Numbered from the stretch's first letter, positions 9,113 to 17,924 are shown. The stretch is 64,000 nt of DNA from Microbacterium luteum (GCF_015277875.1 NZ_CP063814.1:2790001-2854000), one strand, 5' to 3'. The notes: generated by a model from the sequence alone, not told the origin. A program made the numbers and translations.

Positions 9113-9769
9113 ATGTCGCGAGACACCGATGCGCCGCCGAAGAGAGGCATCGTGCACGTGCGCGAACGCGCCGTGCACTGGGTGCTCGGGCGCTGCGACG
9201 CGCCGCGCCGGGAACTGACGCACATCGCCGAACGGTGGGTCGAAGACATGGTGACACGCGAGCTCGGACTGCGCTGGCGCGGGATCGATCGGGGATCGGG
9301 CGGCGAGAAGCCCCGACTTCGAGGGCTCGACGCCGACTTCTCCGTGTCGCACAGCGGTGACGTTCTGCTCGTCGCGGTCGGGGCCGGTGACGGGATCGGC
9401 GCCGATGTCGAAGCGGCACCGTTCACCGCATTCGATTCCCGGGCCCTGCGTCGGCGCATGTGCTCTCCAGCCGAAGCGGCACGCTCCGAGAGTCTCGACT
9501 CACTCGCGCGACGGCGTTGGCTGGCTCCGACCTGGACCGCCAAGGAGGCGGCCGCGAAGGCGACCGGCGAGGGGCTCGGCCGCGACTTCCGCACGCTCGA
9601 GGTATCCGCCGCGCCCGCACCCGACGACGCCGAGGCGGTGTGCCACATCGCGGTCGCCGACGCCAGCGGCATCGTCGCCATCCCCCTGATTCTGCGGAGC
9701 GCGGGATCGGTTCTCACGGGATCCCCGCTGACCGTTCGAACCGTGACCGAGCCGCGCCTGGCTTCCTGA
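9113..9769 (+). CDS. Sfp-type 4'-phosphopantetheinyl transferase
   Basis: 218 residues. Sfp/AcpT signatures are visible: 'DFSVSHSGD' near residue 82, 'GIGADVE' near 97 (metal-binding Asp and Glu) and 'WTAKEAAAKATGEGL' near 142. The enzyme would move phosphopantetheine from CoA to Ser47 of the ACP encoded 18 nt upstream. It lies 9 nt before the acyltransferase gene. A private PPTase next to its carrier is typical of specialised acyl or polyketide systems. Confidence 0.9.
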   Translation: MSRDTDAPPKRGIVHVRERAVHWVLGRCDAPRRELTHIAERWVEDMVTRELGLRWRGIDRGSGGEKPRLRGLDADFSVSHSGDVLLVAVGAGDGIGADVEAAPFTAFDSRALRRRMCSPAEAARSESLDSLARRRWLAPTWTAKEAAAKATGEGLGRDFRTLEVSAAPAPDDAEAVCHIAVADASGIVAIPLILRSAGSVLTGSPLTVRTVTEPRLAS

Positions 9770-9778
9770 GGAGTACCG

Positions 9779-11113
9779 ATGTCGACGACTGTGACCGCGA
9801 GCGATGAGATCGCACCCGTGCGGCTGACCCGGCCGCACGCCGAGTTCATGCAGATCTGGGAGGAGGGCTACGTCTCCAACCACATCTCGTTCGAGAACAT
9901 GCAGACCCCCGGCCTGCTGATCGCCGAGGGAGGCCCGCTGCTGCGCCCCGACGGCTCCCTCGATCGAGTACGGATCCGCGCCTTCGTGCAGGGCGCCGTC
10001 GCGAGCACCGAGTCTTTCCGCCTTCGCCTGCAGCGCTCTTTCCTGGGGCTGACACCGCCGGCCTGGGTGCCCGACGACGACTTCGATCTCGATCGCCACC
10101 TCGTGTTCTCCGACGCTGCTGTGGATCCCGCCACCGCAGACCTGCGGCGCCTCTCCGGTGCCGAGGATCCGGTCTTCTCGCTGCGGCATCCGCTCTGGCG
10201 GATCCGGATCACCGCCCTGACCGACGGTCGCGTCGCGGTCGGGATGATGTTCCACCACGCCATGACGGATGGGCTGTCCGGGATGCGCCTGTTCTCCACC
10301 GTGACCCAGGCAAGAGCCGACGAGCCGTTTCCCGAACCGCGCGATCCTTTCGCTGCCGTGCAGCCGGCGCGCGCCTGGCATCTGCCCGGGCTCGCGCTCG
10401 AGCAGTGGTGGCACCGCGAGGGTTCGCTCGGCGCAGCGTGGCGCTCCTACTGGAGCCGCCCGGTGTTGCGGCGGATCCGTCGGGTCGGGGCGCGACTGCT
10501 GCTGCCGCTGCGCTATGGGCGAGGCGGCGAGGCCGCGCGCCGCGCGGCACTGCCTCCGCGCCACTCGGCGTATCGCGCGCTCGATGCCGGGCTCGCCGGT
10601 CGCCGCGCCCGGGAGCACGGCGGCACCCTCAGCGATCTTCAGGCCGCGGCCATGGTGGGAGCGTGGCCGGGCGAGCAGCGCGTGGTGAGTCTGCGGTTCC
10701 CGGTGTCGTTCCACTCGTCGGCCGCGTCGCACATCCGCAACCACGTGCGCGACATGTCGGTCTCCGGTGATGCCGACGCCGATCTCGCCGCGACCGTCCG
10801 AGCGATCCATCGTCAGGTCGAGGAGCGCGACGACGACAAGCCCTACCCTGCGGCACCTGGTCTTCCGATCGGCTACAGCACGCTGCTGCCGTGGGTCTCC
10901 CGACCGCGCTTCTTCGCGGGCGCGAAGATCCTCGATGTCGCACCGTTCCCGGCGAGCCTCGGAACGGACAGTCTCGCCGCCGCCGGCATCATGTACAACG
11001 GCCGGCTGTTCATCGGAGCCAACATGTCCACGAGTGCCGACGTCGAGCAGACCGTCGGGCGCATGTACGAGCTCATGACCGGACTCCCCGACCCCGGTCG
11101 CCCGGTCGCGTGA
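9779..11113 (+). CDS. HHxxxDG acyltransferase (WS/DGAT or PapA-like)
   Basis: 444 residues with GAGGAG before the ATG. The catalytic 'HHAMTDGLSG' motif sits near residue 160, the position used in the chloramphenicol-acetyltransferase/condensation fold. The N-terminus resembles wax-ester synthase/DGAT proteins, and the C-terminal region 'GYSTLLPWVSRP' and 'LFIGANMS' fits the second lobe. Given the ACP and acyl-AMP ligases, I infer transfer of an ACP-bound acyl chain to a sugar or lipid hydroxyl, as PapA proteins do in mycobacteria. True substrate unknown. Overlaps the next gene by GTGA. Confidence 0.75.
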   Translation: MSTTVTASDEIAPVRLTRPHAEFMQIWEEGYVSNHISFENMQTPGLLIAEGGPLLRPDGSLDRVRIRAFVQGAVASTESFRLRLQRSFLGLTPPAWVPDDDFDLDRHLVFSDAAVDPATADLRRLSGAEDPVFSLRHPLWRIRITALTDGRVAVGMMFHHAMTDGLSGMRLFSTVTQARADEPFPEPRDPFAAVQPARAWHLPGLALEQWWHREGSLGAAWRSYWSRPVLRRIRRVGARLLLPLRYGRGGEAARRAALPPRHSAYRALDAGLAGRRAREHGGTLSDLQAAAMVGAWPGEQRVVSLRFPVSFHSSAASHIRNHVRDMSVSGDADADLAATVRAIHRQVEERDDDKPYPAAPGLPIGYSTLLPWVSRPRFFAGAKILDVAPFPASLGTDSLAAAGIMYNGRLFIGANMSTSADVEQTVGRMYELMTGLPDPGRPVA

Positions 11114-12123
11114 ACCCGAACGCGCCGACCGTGACGGTCGTGCTCCCGTCGTACCGGCGGCTGCACCGTCTTCCGCCGCTCATCCGCGAGTACCGCGTTC
11201 AGGGCGCCGATCAGATCGTCGTCGTGCTCGACGGTCCGCACGAGGGTTGGCGCGACGAGCTCCCTCCCTCCGACGACACCCTCGAGATCGTGGAGCTGAC
11301 GGAAAATCTCGGCCTCGCCCGCGCCCGCATCGCCGGGCTCGAGCGCGCCCGCGGAGACGTGGTGGTCGCCGTCGACGACGACGTGGTTCCCGCGCGGGAC
11401 TTCGTCGCGCACCATCGGCGATTCCATGCCGGAGGCGGCGCGCGGGTGCTGCAGGGGTACATGCCGGTCGCTCTGCCCCACCGACGTGGAGCAGACCAGG
11501 CCCCCACCGCCCTCTACGCGCGCGACTACGAGACGCAGGTCGCCGGATGGCGCCGCGGCGACTCCGACACCATCCTGGGATCCCTGTGGGGAGGGAACGT
11601 CTCGCTGCCTCGCTCGCTGTACCTGGCCGCGGAGTCGTTCCTGCCCTCTCAACGGCTGGACTACAACGAAGACCTCGACCTCGGCCTGCGTCTTGCGCGC
11701 ATCGGAGCCACGGCGGTCTTCGACGACGGCGCACGTGCGACGCATCACCACGCGCGGGGCCTGGTCGCCTACATGGTCGAGTGCGAGGTACGCGGGCAGG
11801 CCGTCTCCGACCTCGAGGATCGCTGGGGCGAGCGACCCGGTCAGCTCGCACCGATGGTGACGATACCGCCGTCGTACCCCCGCCTGCTCGGTGAGATGCA
11901 GCGGCGGATCGCCGCCCGGGACAGCGGCGGTGTGGTCCAGGCTGCGGTCGTCGGGGTCTACCGGATCAGCGGGTTCCTGCGCGTGTGGCGCCTGCAGGAT
12001 GCCGCCACCCGGCTGCTGCGCCGGGCGCTCATCATGCGGGGGTACCGGCGGGCGCGCACCGCGCGCTCCCATCCGCACGACGGTGCCGCCACCGATGTCG
12101 TGCGGGCTGCCGGCGGGCGGTGA
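11110..12123 (+). CDS. Family 2 glycosyltransferase
   Basis: 337 residues from a GTG overlapping the previous stop. 'TVVLPSYRRLHRL' near residue 10, the acidic metal site 'VAVDDDVVP' near 95 and 'YNEDLDLGLRLA' near 185 mark a GT-A enzyme. 'GSLWGGNVSLPR' in between is the usual acceptor-loop region. Tight coupling to the acyltransferase before it and the nucleotidyltransferase after it (4 nt overlaps on both sides) argues for one pathway. Confidence 0.82.
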   Translation: MNPNAPTVTVVLPSYRRLHRLPPLIREYRVQGADQIVVVLDGPHEGWRDELPPSDDTLEIVELTENLGLARARIAGLERARGDVVVAVDDDVVPARDFVAHHRRFHAGGGARVLQGYMPVALPHRRGADQAPTALYARDYETQVAGWRRGDSDTILGSLWGGNVSLPRSLYLAAESFLPSQRLDYNEDLDLGLRLARIGATAVFDDGARATHHHARGLVAYMVECEVRGQAVSDLEDRWGERPGQLAPMVTIPPSYPRLLGEMQRRIAARDSGGVVQAAVVGVYRISGFLRVWRLQDAATRLLRRALIMRGYRRARTARSHPHDGAATDVVRAAGGR

Positions 12124-13088
12124 CGCACGTGAGCCCGGGCCCCGTTCCCATCCAGCTGCGCGACGCGATCGACCTCGGTCACGCGTCGATGCAGCGGATC
12201 GCCGACGGCTACCGCATCCGCATCCTGCTCCTCAAGGGACCCACGCTCGAACGCCAGGGCCTCCGGCCGCCCCACCTGTCCGGTGACGTCGACGTCCTGG
12301 TCAGCCCCGATCGCTACGACGACTTCCACGCCCTCGCCGAGGCGGCGGGGTGGCAGCAGTTCCCCGACACCTTCGCGAGTGCGCGCTTCACGACCCACTC
12401 GCGCACGGTGCGGCACCCGGGATGGCCGCAGTCGATCGACATCCATCACCACTTTCCCGGCTTCCTCGCCGACCCGCTCACCGTCTTCGACCTGCTATGG
12501 CATCGTCGCGCCGAGGAGGCGTTCGCACACCGGGTCTGTCAGGTGCCCGATGCCGCGGCGAATCGGCTGATCACCGCTCTTCACGCGTTGCGGGGCGGTC
12601 CGCAGAATCCGCGTCACCAGCGCGACCTGGCGCATCTGCGGCAGTCACCGCTCACGGGAACGCAGCGCGACGACCTCGTCTTTCTCGCGCACGCCACGGG
12701 ATGCGCGGTGACGCTCGAGACGGAGCTGCGCGCGTGGGGGGTCGACATCGTGCCTTCAGCGCAGGAGCGGTCGGCGCCCGGGCTCGACGACTGGCGCGAC
12801 AAGGTGCGCGGCGCGCAGACGCCGGCGCTGCTGTGGTGGACCGCCTGGCGGCGCGCCCGAGGCCTCGATCGCCTGCGCGTCATGTGGCGGGCCATCTGGC
12901 CGAGCCGCGAGGACATGCTGCGCCATCGTCCCGGCGTCCGCGACCGTTGGGCCGACATCATGCTCGCCCGCGTGCGGCGCTGGGGACGCAGCGCCCGGTC
13001 ACTCTCCCGTGCGCTCGGATGGGCGGTGTCGCATCCCTCCATCGACGGACGCCAACCCTCGCGTGAGCAGGTCGCGGAGGAACGCTGA
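12120..13088 (+). CDS. Nucleotidyltransferase family protein (PF14907-like)
   Basis: 322 residues from GTG 12120 (alternative GTG 12129). 'ILLLKGPTL' near residue 38 followed by 'LSGDVDVLVS' near 55 is the pattern of the uncharacterised nucleotidyltransferase family 5; the DVD acids would bind metal. Such proteins recur beside HPr-kinase-like and PqqD proteins in exopolysaccharide loci, and that partner is encoded convergently here. The 3' end overlaps that gene by 90 nt. The biochemical reaction is not known for this family. Confidence 0.7.
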   Translation: MTHVSPGPVPIQLRDAIDLGHASMQRIADGYRIRILLLKGPTLERQGLRPPHLSGDVDVLVSPDRYDDFHALAEAAGWQQFPDTFASARFTTHSRTVRHPGWPQSIDIHHHFPGFLADPLTVFDLLWHRRAEEAFAHRVCQVPDAAANRLITALHALRGGPQNPRHQRDLAHLRQSPLTGTQRDDLVFLAHATGCAVTLETELRAWGVDIVPSAQERSAPGLDDWRDKVRGAQTPALLWWTAWRRARGLDRLRVMWRAIWPSREDMLRHRPGVRDRWADIMLARVRRWGRSARSLSRALGWAVSHPSIDGRQPSREQVAEER

Positions 13089-14435
13089 GACCTGCGCGGG
13101 CACGTCATCACTCGTCGGCTGCGACACGGAGATCACGCGTTCGCAGATCTCCGCCTCCGTCCCACCCTCGGCGAGCGCACGCCAGATGACTGCCGCCGAA
13201 CCTTGCAGAGCGACGGGGGCGCGGTCGTCCCGCAGCGAGCAGGCGACGACGTCGTCTGCTCCGGTCCACGACACATCCGGCGCCACAGCCCAGTGCGCGG
13301 CCCCACGCTGCAGCAGCCCCGCCTCCTCGAGCTCTCTCACGGCCGATGCGACGAGAGTCGCAGCATCGTCCGACGGGGGCGTGCCGTGCAGACCGACGGC
13401 GCTGGCGCGCAGCGTCTCCATGGACGCCCCGGACGCGTGCCGCCAGAGCGTCGGGGCGACCCCCGCGAGAACATGGACGACAGCCTCACCGCCGGCGTCC
13501 TCGCCGTCGGTGTCGTCGTCGCGCCGGAGCACCGCGATGCGGTCGGGAGAGGAGAGGCCGACCGCATCGAGGTGAGGCGAGCGCGCGTACGGCTCCGGAG
13601 CCACCTCAGGCGGGGGTGCCGCCACGAGGGGCGGTTCGACGAGTTTCGTACCGGCTGGTGCGGCGCCGACCGCGGCCCCTGTCGCTGTCGCCGCCGGGAG
13701 GACTTCACCCCACACGTCGCTGAGCTCGCGGGCATCGGCGTAGGTCGCGCGCACGACGCCGGCGGTCGCCGCCACGTGCGACGCGATCGTGCGCAACGGC
13801 GCAGGAAGGTCGGCGAGGAAGCTCGACTGCGCCACGAGGTCGGTCAAGGCGTCGCCGAGATCCATCGCCTCGACGCGCGGCGTGCCCCCGGCCGACGCTG
13901 CCCCGTCGATCCGATCGAGGACGACGATGCGCCCGAGCCGAAGTGGACGTTCTCGCACTCTCAGCCCGAGGTCGGTCGGGGCCCATTGCGACTTCGCGGC
14001 ACGCTCCGGCTCCTTGACCGAAAGCGGCTTGCGGTACGCCCACACGCGCCCGTCGGCATCGATGGCCACGACTTCGTCGGAGACGTACTCGAATGCCGCG
14101 CCCGCCGCCTGGCAAGCTGTCGTCTTGCCCCGTCCCGAGGGGCCGACGAGCGCGATCACACGCCCGTCCTCGGCGGCGATGCCGGCGGCATGCAGCATCC
14201 ACAGCCGACCTCGGTTCAGCTGCAGCGCCACGCGGGTGACCTCGCCGGCGAGGACCGAGAGCCAACTGTTCGGTTCGCCCGTCGGCACCGCCTGCACGTG
14301 CGCGTCGGCCGGGCCCGGCGGGGCCACCGCGTCGCGCCAGCACCGCTCGACCAGTTGCCACTGCTCGCGGTCGCAGGCATGACCGTCGATCCGCACACGG
14401 CGCCCGAGGGCATCGACGACCAGCGAGCGCTCCAC
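12999..14435 (-). CDS. HPr-kinase-like P-loop protein fused to a PqqD/RRE domain
   Basis: 478 residues from GTG 14435, chosen because a TACACT -10 box lies 8 nt upstream (14444-14449); a longer opening to 14549 starts inside a repeat arm. The first part carries 'LVGPSGRGKTT' (Walker A, about residue 95) and 'EYVSDEVVAID', as in HPr serine-kinase-like proteins. A disordered Ala/Pro linker and a divergent middle domain follow. The last 90 residues ('VALQGSAAVIWRALAEGG', 'LRDLLTRGLASVDG') look like a PqqD/RiPP-recognition fold. Known PqqD domains bind peptides; no precursor peptide is evident nearby. Role in the glycan locus is inferred only from context. Confidence 0.68.
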   Translation of the reverse strand: MERSLVVDALGRRVRIDGHACDREQWQLVERCWRDAVAPPGPADAHVQAVPTGEPNSWLSVLAGEVTRVALQLNRGRLWMLHAAGIAAEDGRVIALVGPSGRGKTTACQAAGAAFEYVSDEVVAIDADGRVWAYRKPLSVKEPERAAKSQWAPTDLGLRVRERPLRLGRIVVLDRIDGAASAGGTPRVEAMDLGDALTDLVAQSSFLADLPAPLRTIASHVAATAGVVRATYADARELSDVWGEVLPAATATGAAVGAAPAGTKLVEPPLVAAPPPEVAPEPYARSPHLDAVGLSSPDRIAVLRRDDDTDGEDAGGEAVVHVLAGVAPTLWRHASGASMETLRASAVGLHGTPPSDDAATLVASAVRELEEAGLLQRGAAHWAVAPDVSWTGADDVVACSLRDDRAPVALQGSAAVIWRALAEGGTEAEICERVISVSQPTSDDVPAQVSAFLRDLLTRGLASVDGGMRHRPSERTGE

Positions 14436-14533
14436 GGTTCCGGAGTGTATCGGGCGCGCCACCCCGGGCCCGACCGCCACCGCGGCCGCGCCGGGTATTC
14501 GCCGGCAAGGGCGCCCTGGCCGGGCTCGTTCGC

Positions 14534-14619
14534 GTTCACAACTCCTCAAATCGTGGCGTGACAGCTGCCTGGCAGCGGCTGTGACCTCCGGGCCGACGCG
14601 GATTTGAGGAGTCGTGAAC
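14534..14619. repeat. Family A inverted-repeat element, copy A1 (86 bp)
   Basis: Left arm GTTCACAACTCCTCAA at 14534, right arm mirrored and ending at 14619 with one mismatch (GTCGTGAAC). The interior is GC-rich. Lies in the gap between the divergent P-loop/PqqD and hydrolase genes. See copies at 15551, 19158, 30449, 37003 and 38866. Confidence 0.85.
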
Positions 14620-14693
14620 CGCGTCGCCTGCTACGCAACGCTCGGCGGGGCTGGCGGCAGTTGCACACCCACCGGCCCGCGTGATGCACGCCC

Positions 14694-14699
14694 TAGGAT
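14694..14699 (+). promoter_or_regulatory. -10 box of a leaderless promoter (hydrolase)
   Basis: TAGGAT ends 6 nt before the GTG at 14706, placing the transcription start at or next to the start codon. Confidence 0.6.
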
Positions 14700-14705
14700 G
14701 AGGCC

Positions 14706-15458
14706 GTGGTCACACCTGTCACCCTCCCCCGCCTGAGCTGGGGAGATCCGCGTGCCCCCGCGCGGGCATTGCTCGTGCACGGCCTCGGCTCCAACGGAGC
14801 ACTCATGTGGCGATTCGGTGTCGCCCTCGCCGACGCCGGATGGAGGGCGAGCGCCGTCGATCTGCGCGGCCACGGCACCGCGCCGCGAGCGCTCGACTAC
14901 ACCCTCGCCGCCTATGCGGCAGACGTCGCGATCGCGCATCCCGACGACGATGAACCGTGGGACCTCGTGATCGGTCATTCGCTCGGCGGGGCTGCGGTCA
15001 CGCTCGCGGCCGCCGACAACCCCACCTGGACGCGCCGCCTCGTACTCATCGACCCCGGCCTGCGGATCACCGACGGCGAGCGCGGCGCGGTGCGCTCCAG
15101 CCAGGACGAGGCCTTCATGGACGTGACGGTCGACGACGTGCGCCGAAACAATCCGCGGTGGCACGAGCAGGACCTCGAGCTCAAAGCGCTCTCGTCACGC
15201 CAGGTCAGCCGGTGGGCGGTCGCCGAGACCGACATCCAGAACCCGGACTGGGATGCGCGCGCCGCGGCTGCTGCCCTGCGCATCCCGACCCATATCATCG
15301 GCGCCGACCCCGCCGTCTTCTCGATCTTCACTGGAGATCTCGCCGCCGAGGTCTGCACCAACCCGCACATCACGATGTCGGTCGTCGAGAACGCCGGCCA
15401 CTCCCCTCACCGCGACCGCCCCGACGAGACCCTCCGCCAGCTGTTCGCAGCCCTCTGA
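14706..15458 (+). CDS. Alpha/beta hydrolase
   Basis: 250 residues. 'LLVHGLGSNGALMW' (oxyanion region, about residue 24), nucleophile elbow 'IGHSLGG' near 95, an acid in the 'IGADPAVF' region and the catalytic His in 'ENAGHSPHRDRP' near 233 make a complete catalytic triad. Start GTG 14706 fits a leaderless promoter with TAGGAT 6 nt upstream. Single-gene unit flanked by family A repeats. Substrate unknown; small esters or lactones are usual for this family. Confidence 0.85.
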   Translation: MVTPVTLPRLSWGDPRAPARALLVHGLGSNGALMWRFGVALADAGWRASAVDLRGHGTAPRALDYTLAAYAADVAIAHPDDDEPWDLVIGHSLGGAAVTLAAADNPTWTRRLVLIDPGLRITDGERGAVRSSQDEAFMDVTVDDVRRNNPRWHEQDLELKALSSRQVSRWAVAETDIQNPDWDARAAAAALRIPTHIIGADPAVFSIFTGDLAAEVCTNPHITMSVVENAGHSPHRDRPDETLRQLFAAL

Positions 15459-15550
15459 CGGGAGCCGCATGCGGAGGGCGTTCGCCCAGCTGCCGACGGC
15501 GGGTCGATCGGGGGCGCGCGCCGCTAGACGGCGCGTGTCCGGGCCCACGT

Positions 15551-15636
15551 GTTCACAACTCCTCAAACTTGCGCGAACCGGGCCGCGCATCCGGCGAGGT
15601 GACGGCCGACCCGCGCGTTCTTGAGGAGTTGTGCAC
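15551..15636. repeat. Family A inverted-repeat element, copy A2 (86 bp)
   Basis: Left arm GTTCACAACTCCTCAA (15551-15566) and right arm TTGAGGAGTTGTGCAC (15621-15636), one mismatch near the end. It lies after the hydrolase gene in a 474 nt gap. Confidence 0.85.
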
Positions 15637-15770
15637 ACGACATGCGATGCACACGACACGCGACCCGCGACACGCGACACTCGATGCGCGACGCGAGACG
15701 CGCGATGCCCGACGCGCGCGACACACGATGCACGCGCCACGCGACACAACGCACCGCGTCCGAGAGCGCG
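15637..15770. repeat. Degenerate CGACACGCGA-type tandem repeat
   Basis: About 130 nt of imperfect short repeats built on CGACACGCGA/GATGCGCGA, starting exactly where family A copy A2 ends. No convincing coding frame. The rest of the 15459-15932 gap shows nothing else recognisable. Confidence 0.6.
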
Positions 15771-15932
15771 CACGCGTCTCGGGTCGCCCCCCAGCCGTTG
15801 ACCCGAGACGCACGCGCAACGATGTCGCCCGCCCCCTGTGGGCGTCCTTGGTCAGTGACCGTCGGGTACCGTCGCGTGAAGTCTATGAATCCGGCCGCGC
15901 CGGCTCACTCGTATCGAATGACAGTCGTCGTG

Positions 15933-17612
15933 TCAGTCCGCTGCGTCGATCACGCGGGCGATCTCACGGCGGCTCGAGAGCCCGAGCCGCACGACGATGT
16001 TCGTGACGTGGTAGTCGATCGTGCGCTTGGAAAGGAACTCGATCGCGGCGATCTCGTCGCTGGTGTACCCCTGAGCGACCGCACGGGCGATGCGTACCTG
16101 CTGGGGGGTGAGCGAGGCAAGCGGATGCGCGGCGCGCTCCCGTTCGAACCGGGCCATCATCCGATCCACGATGCGTTCGCACCGCTCGGCGAGCGCCAAC
16201 GCGCCGAGCCCCCGTAGCTGAGCGATCACGCGGTCCCACACCTCCCGCGCGCGGTCCGGATCCGGTGAGCCCTCATCGCCGTACCGGACGAAGTAGCGGC
16301 CGACCACCATGAGCACCCACACCTGACCCATCGGGTCCTGCGCGGGGCCGAGCACGGTCAGCGCGCGCTCCGCCGCCGCCAGCGCATCCGAATGACGCTG
16401 CTCGAACTCCGCCGCGAGGCTCGCACATGCCCAGTAGTACGGGTCGTCCACCGCATCGCTGGTCAGCGCCCAGTCGGTCAGGCGACGGCGAAAATCGGCG
16501 AAGCTGCGTCGGTTCCAGGCGGCGACCAAGGTGAGAACCCGCCACTCCCCGTCTCGATACGGATGCCGGTATCCGGGCTCCTCCGAGTCGTCCAGCGCGT
16601 GCTGCAGCCCATCCCAATCTCCCCGGGTGACCGCCTCGACGATGCGCGCATGCAGCATCACCATCGCAGCAAGGTTGCTCGGCGTTGTTTCGGCGAGCGC
16701 ACGCGCCTCGCGAAGGTCGGCCGCGCCCGCATCCAGATCGCCCGTCACCACCCGCAGCAATCCGCGCACGGCGAGGATCTGGGTGCGGATCCAGTCCCGT
16801 TCGATCGTCTCGTTCGGCTCACCCAGGCGCTCCACCTCGACCGCGGCATCCGCCCATCGGCCCTGCCGAATCCGGATGAACGCGAGCAGCACACGCGCAT
16901 GGCTGATGAAGCCCGGTCGCGAAGCGGCCGTCAGGCGAGCGCCGCGGGACAGATTGACAGCGGCGCGTTCGAGCGATCCGTGCAGGTGATTGACGTCACC
17001 GAGGGCGATGAGCGCCAAGGCATGTTCGCTGGAGAGGAGGTTGCGGCTGCGCAATGGCGCCAGCGCGGACTCGAGAGCGACAACGGCCTCGTTCTCCGTG
17101 CCGGTGTGAGCTTCGACCATGGCCGCCATTCCGAGCAGGTCGAAGCGCCCGATCTCATCGTCAGCGTCGGCCGACTCGGCATCGAGAAGGGCGCGAACCG
17201 CCGCGAGGCACCGCGCTGCCACCACCCACGCACCGGAGGCGATCGCGCCGAGTGCGACGTAGGCGATCGCCGCGCTGCGCAGCGATGTCGCGCTCGCGAT
17301 GGGGCGGTCGTCTGTGGCGGCGATCTCGTCGGGGCTGATCGCCAGCACAACCAACGCCGCCTCGTCGATGCGACCCTCCCCCACGAGCACACTCGCCAGC
17401 ACGCCGTCGCGCTCCACGCCCGCATCGAGCGCGGAGATGTCATCGATGTGAGACATGAGCAGGTCCACCCGGTGGCTGCGCAGCGCCATCGCGCAGGCCG
17501 CCCGCAGCATCCGAACGTCCGCCGCGTGCTGCAGGGCGACGGTGATCGCGCCTGCCGCATCTCCGCGCACCCACGACGCCCAGACGCGGTCGTGGGGCGA
17601 AGGTGCGGGCAT
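15933..17612 (-). CDS. LuxR-family transcriptional regulator with TPR-like body
   Basis: 559 residues from ATG 17612 (ACAGGACA ribosome site); a GTG at 17660 is in frame but has no clear signal. The C-terminal 65 residues contain a GerE/LuxR helix-turn-helix: 'LTPQQVRIARAVAQGYTSDE' then 'LSKRTIDYHVTNIVVRLGL'. The long N-terminal part is alanine-rich helical repeat resembling TPR units, as in MalT/LAL-type regulators, but no Walker ATPase motif is visible. Convergent with nothing nearby; target genes unknown. Confidence 0.8.
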   Translation of the reverse strand: MPAPSPHDRVWASWVRGDAAGAITVALQHAADVRMLRAACAMALRSHRVDLLMSHIDDISALDAGVERDGVLASVLVGEGRIDEAALVVLAISPDEIAATDDRPIASATSLRSAAIAYVALGAIASGAWVVAARCLAAVRALLDAESADADDEIGRFDLLGMAAMVEAHTGTENEAVVALESALAPLRSRNLLSSEHALALIALGDVNHLHGSLERAAVNLSRGARLTAASRPGFISHARVLLAFIRIRQGRWADAAVEVERLGEPNETIERDWIRTQILAVRGLLRVVTGDLDAGAADLREARALAETTPSNLAAMVMLHARIVEAVTRGDWDGLQHALDDSEEPGYRHPYRDGEWRVLTLVAAWNRRSFADFRRRLTDWALTSDAVDDPYYWACASLAAEFEQRHSDALAAAERALTVLGPAQDPMGQVWVLMVVGRYFVRYGDEGSPDPDRAREVWDRVIAQLRGLGALALAERCERIVDRMMARFERERAAHPLASLTPQQVRIARAVAQGYTSDEIAAIEFLSKRTIDYHVTNIVVRLGLSSRREIARVIDAAD

Positions 17613-17714
17613 GGCGTGTCCTGTCTTTGCGGGATGGATACATTCTGGCCCCAGCGGCACCGTCCCCGGAGGAGCCTTGTGCAGACGACGCAGATCGATC
17701 CAGCGCCCCCTCCT

Positions 17715-17776
17715 GCTCCGCAGTCACAACCTGCGGGTCGTCCCGCCCCCACACCCGCACTAAGTGACTGCGGAGC
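17715..17776. repeat. Inverted-repeat element, family C (62 bp)
   Basis: Outer arms GCTCCGCAGTCAC (17715-17727) and GTGACTGCGGAGC (17764-17776) are perfect, and an inner pair TGCGGGT/ACCCGCA continues the stem. Same architecture as families A and B but different sequence, and only one copy here. It lies upstream of the LuxR gene. Confidence 0.7.
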
Positions 17777-17848
17777 GATGGACGGCACGTCATGACACGC
17801 AGCGGAACCGTTGCTCGGCCGGACGCCAGATCGGGCCAGGCGATCTCT

Positions 17849-17873
17849 ATTGGATCGCGACAGGCGGTCCAAT
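17849..17873. promoter_or_regulatory. Possible operator, 6-13-6 palindrome
   Basis: ATTGGA (17849-17854) and TCCAAT (17868-17873) form a short dyad about 50 nt before the small membrane-protein gene. Might bind a dimeric regulator or be chance. Confidence 0.3.
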
Positions 17874-17924
17874 TATGAGGTCTACTCGATGCAAGCAGTC
17901 CACTGCCATCGAGGAGGCGACACC

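Noticed and set aside
14436-14549. N-terminal extensions beginning MRSCER in several places
   Set aside because: These residues come from the right arm of family A repeats read on the other strand, not from conserved protein starts; the -10 box evidence favours the downstream start.
17811-17924. N-terminal extension of the 35-residue small membrane protein
   Set aside because: The Shine-Dalgarno GAGGAGG points to ATG 17925, and the extension is basic sequence without hydrophobic or conserved character.
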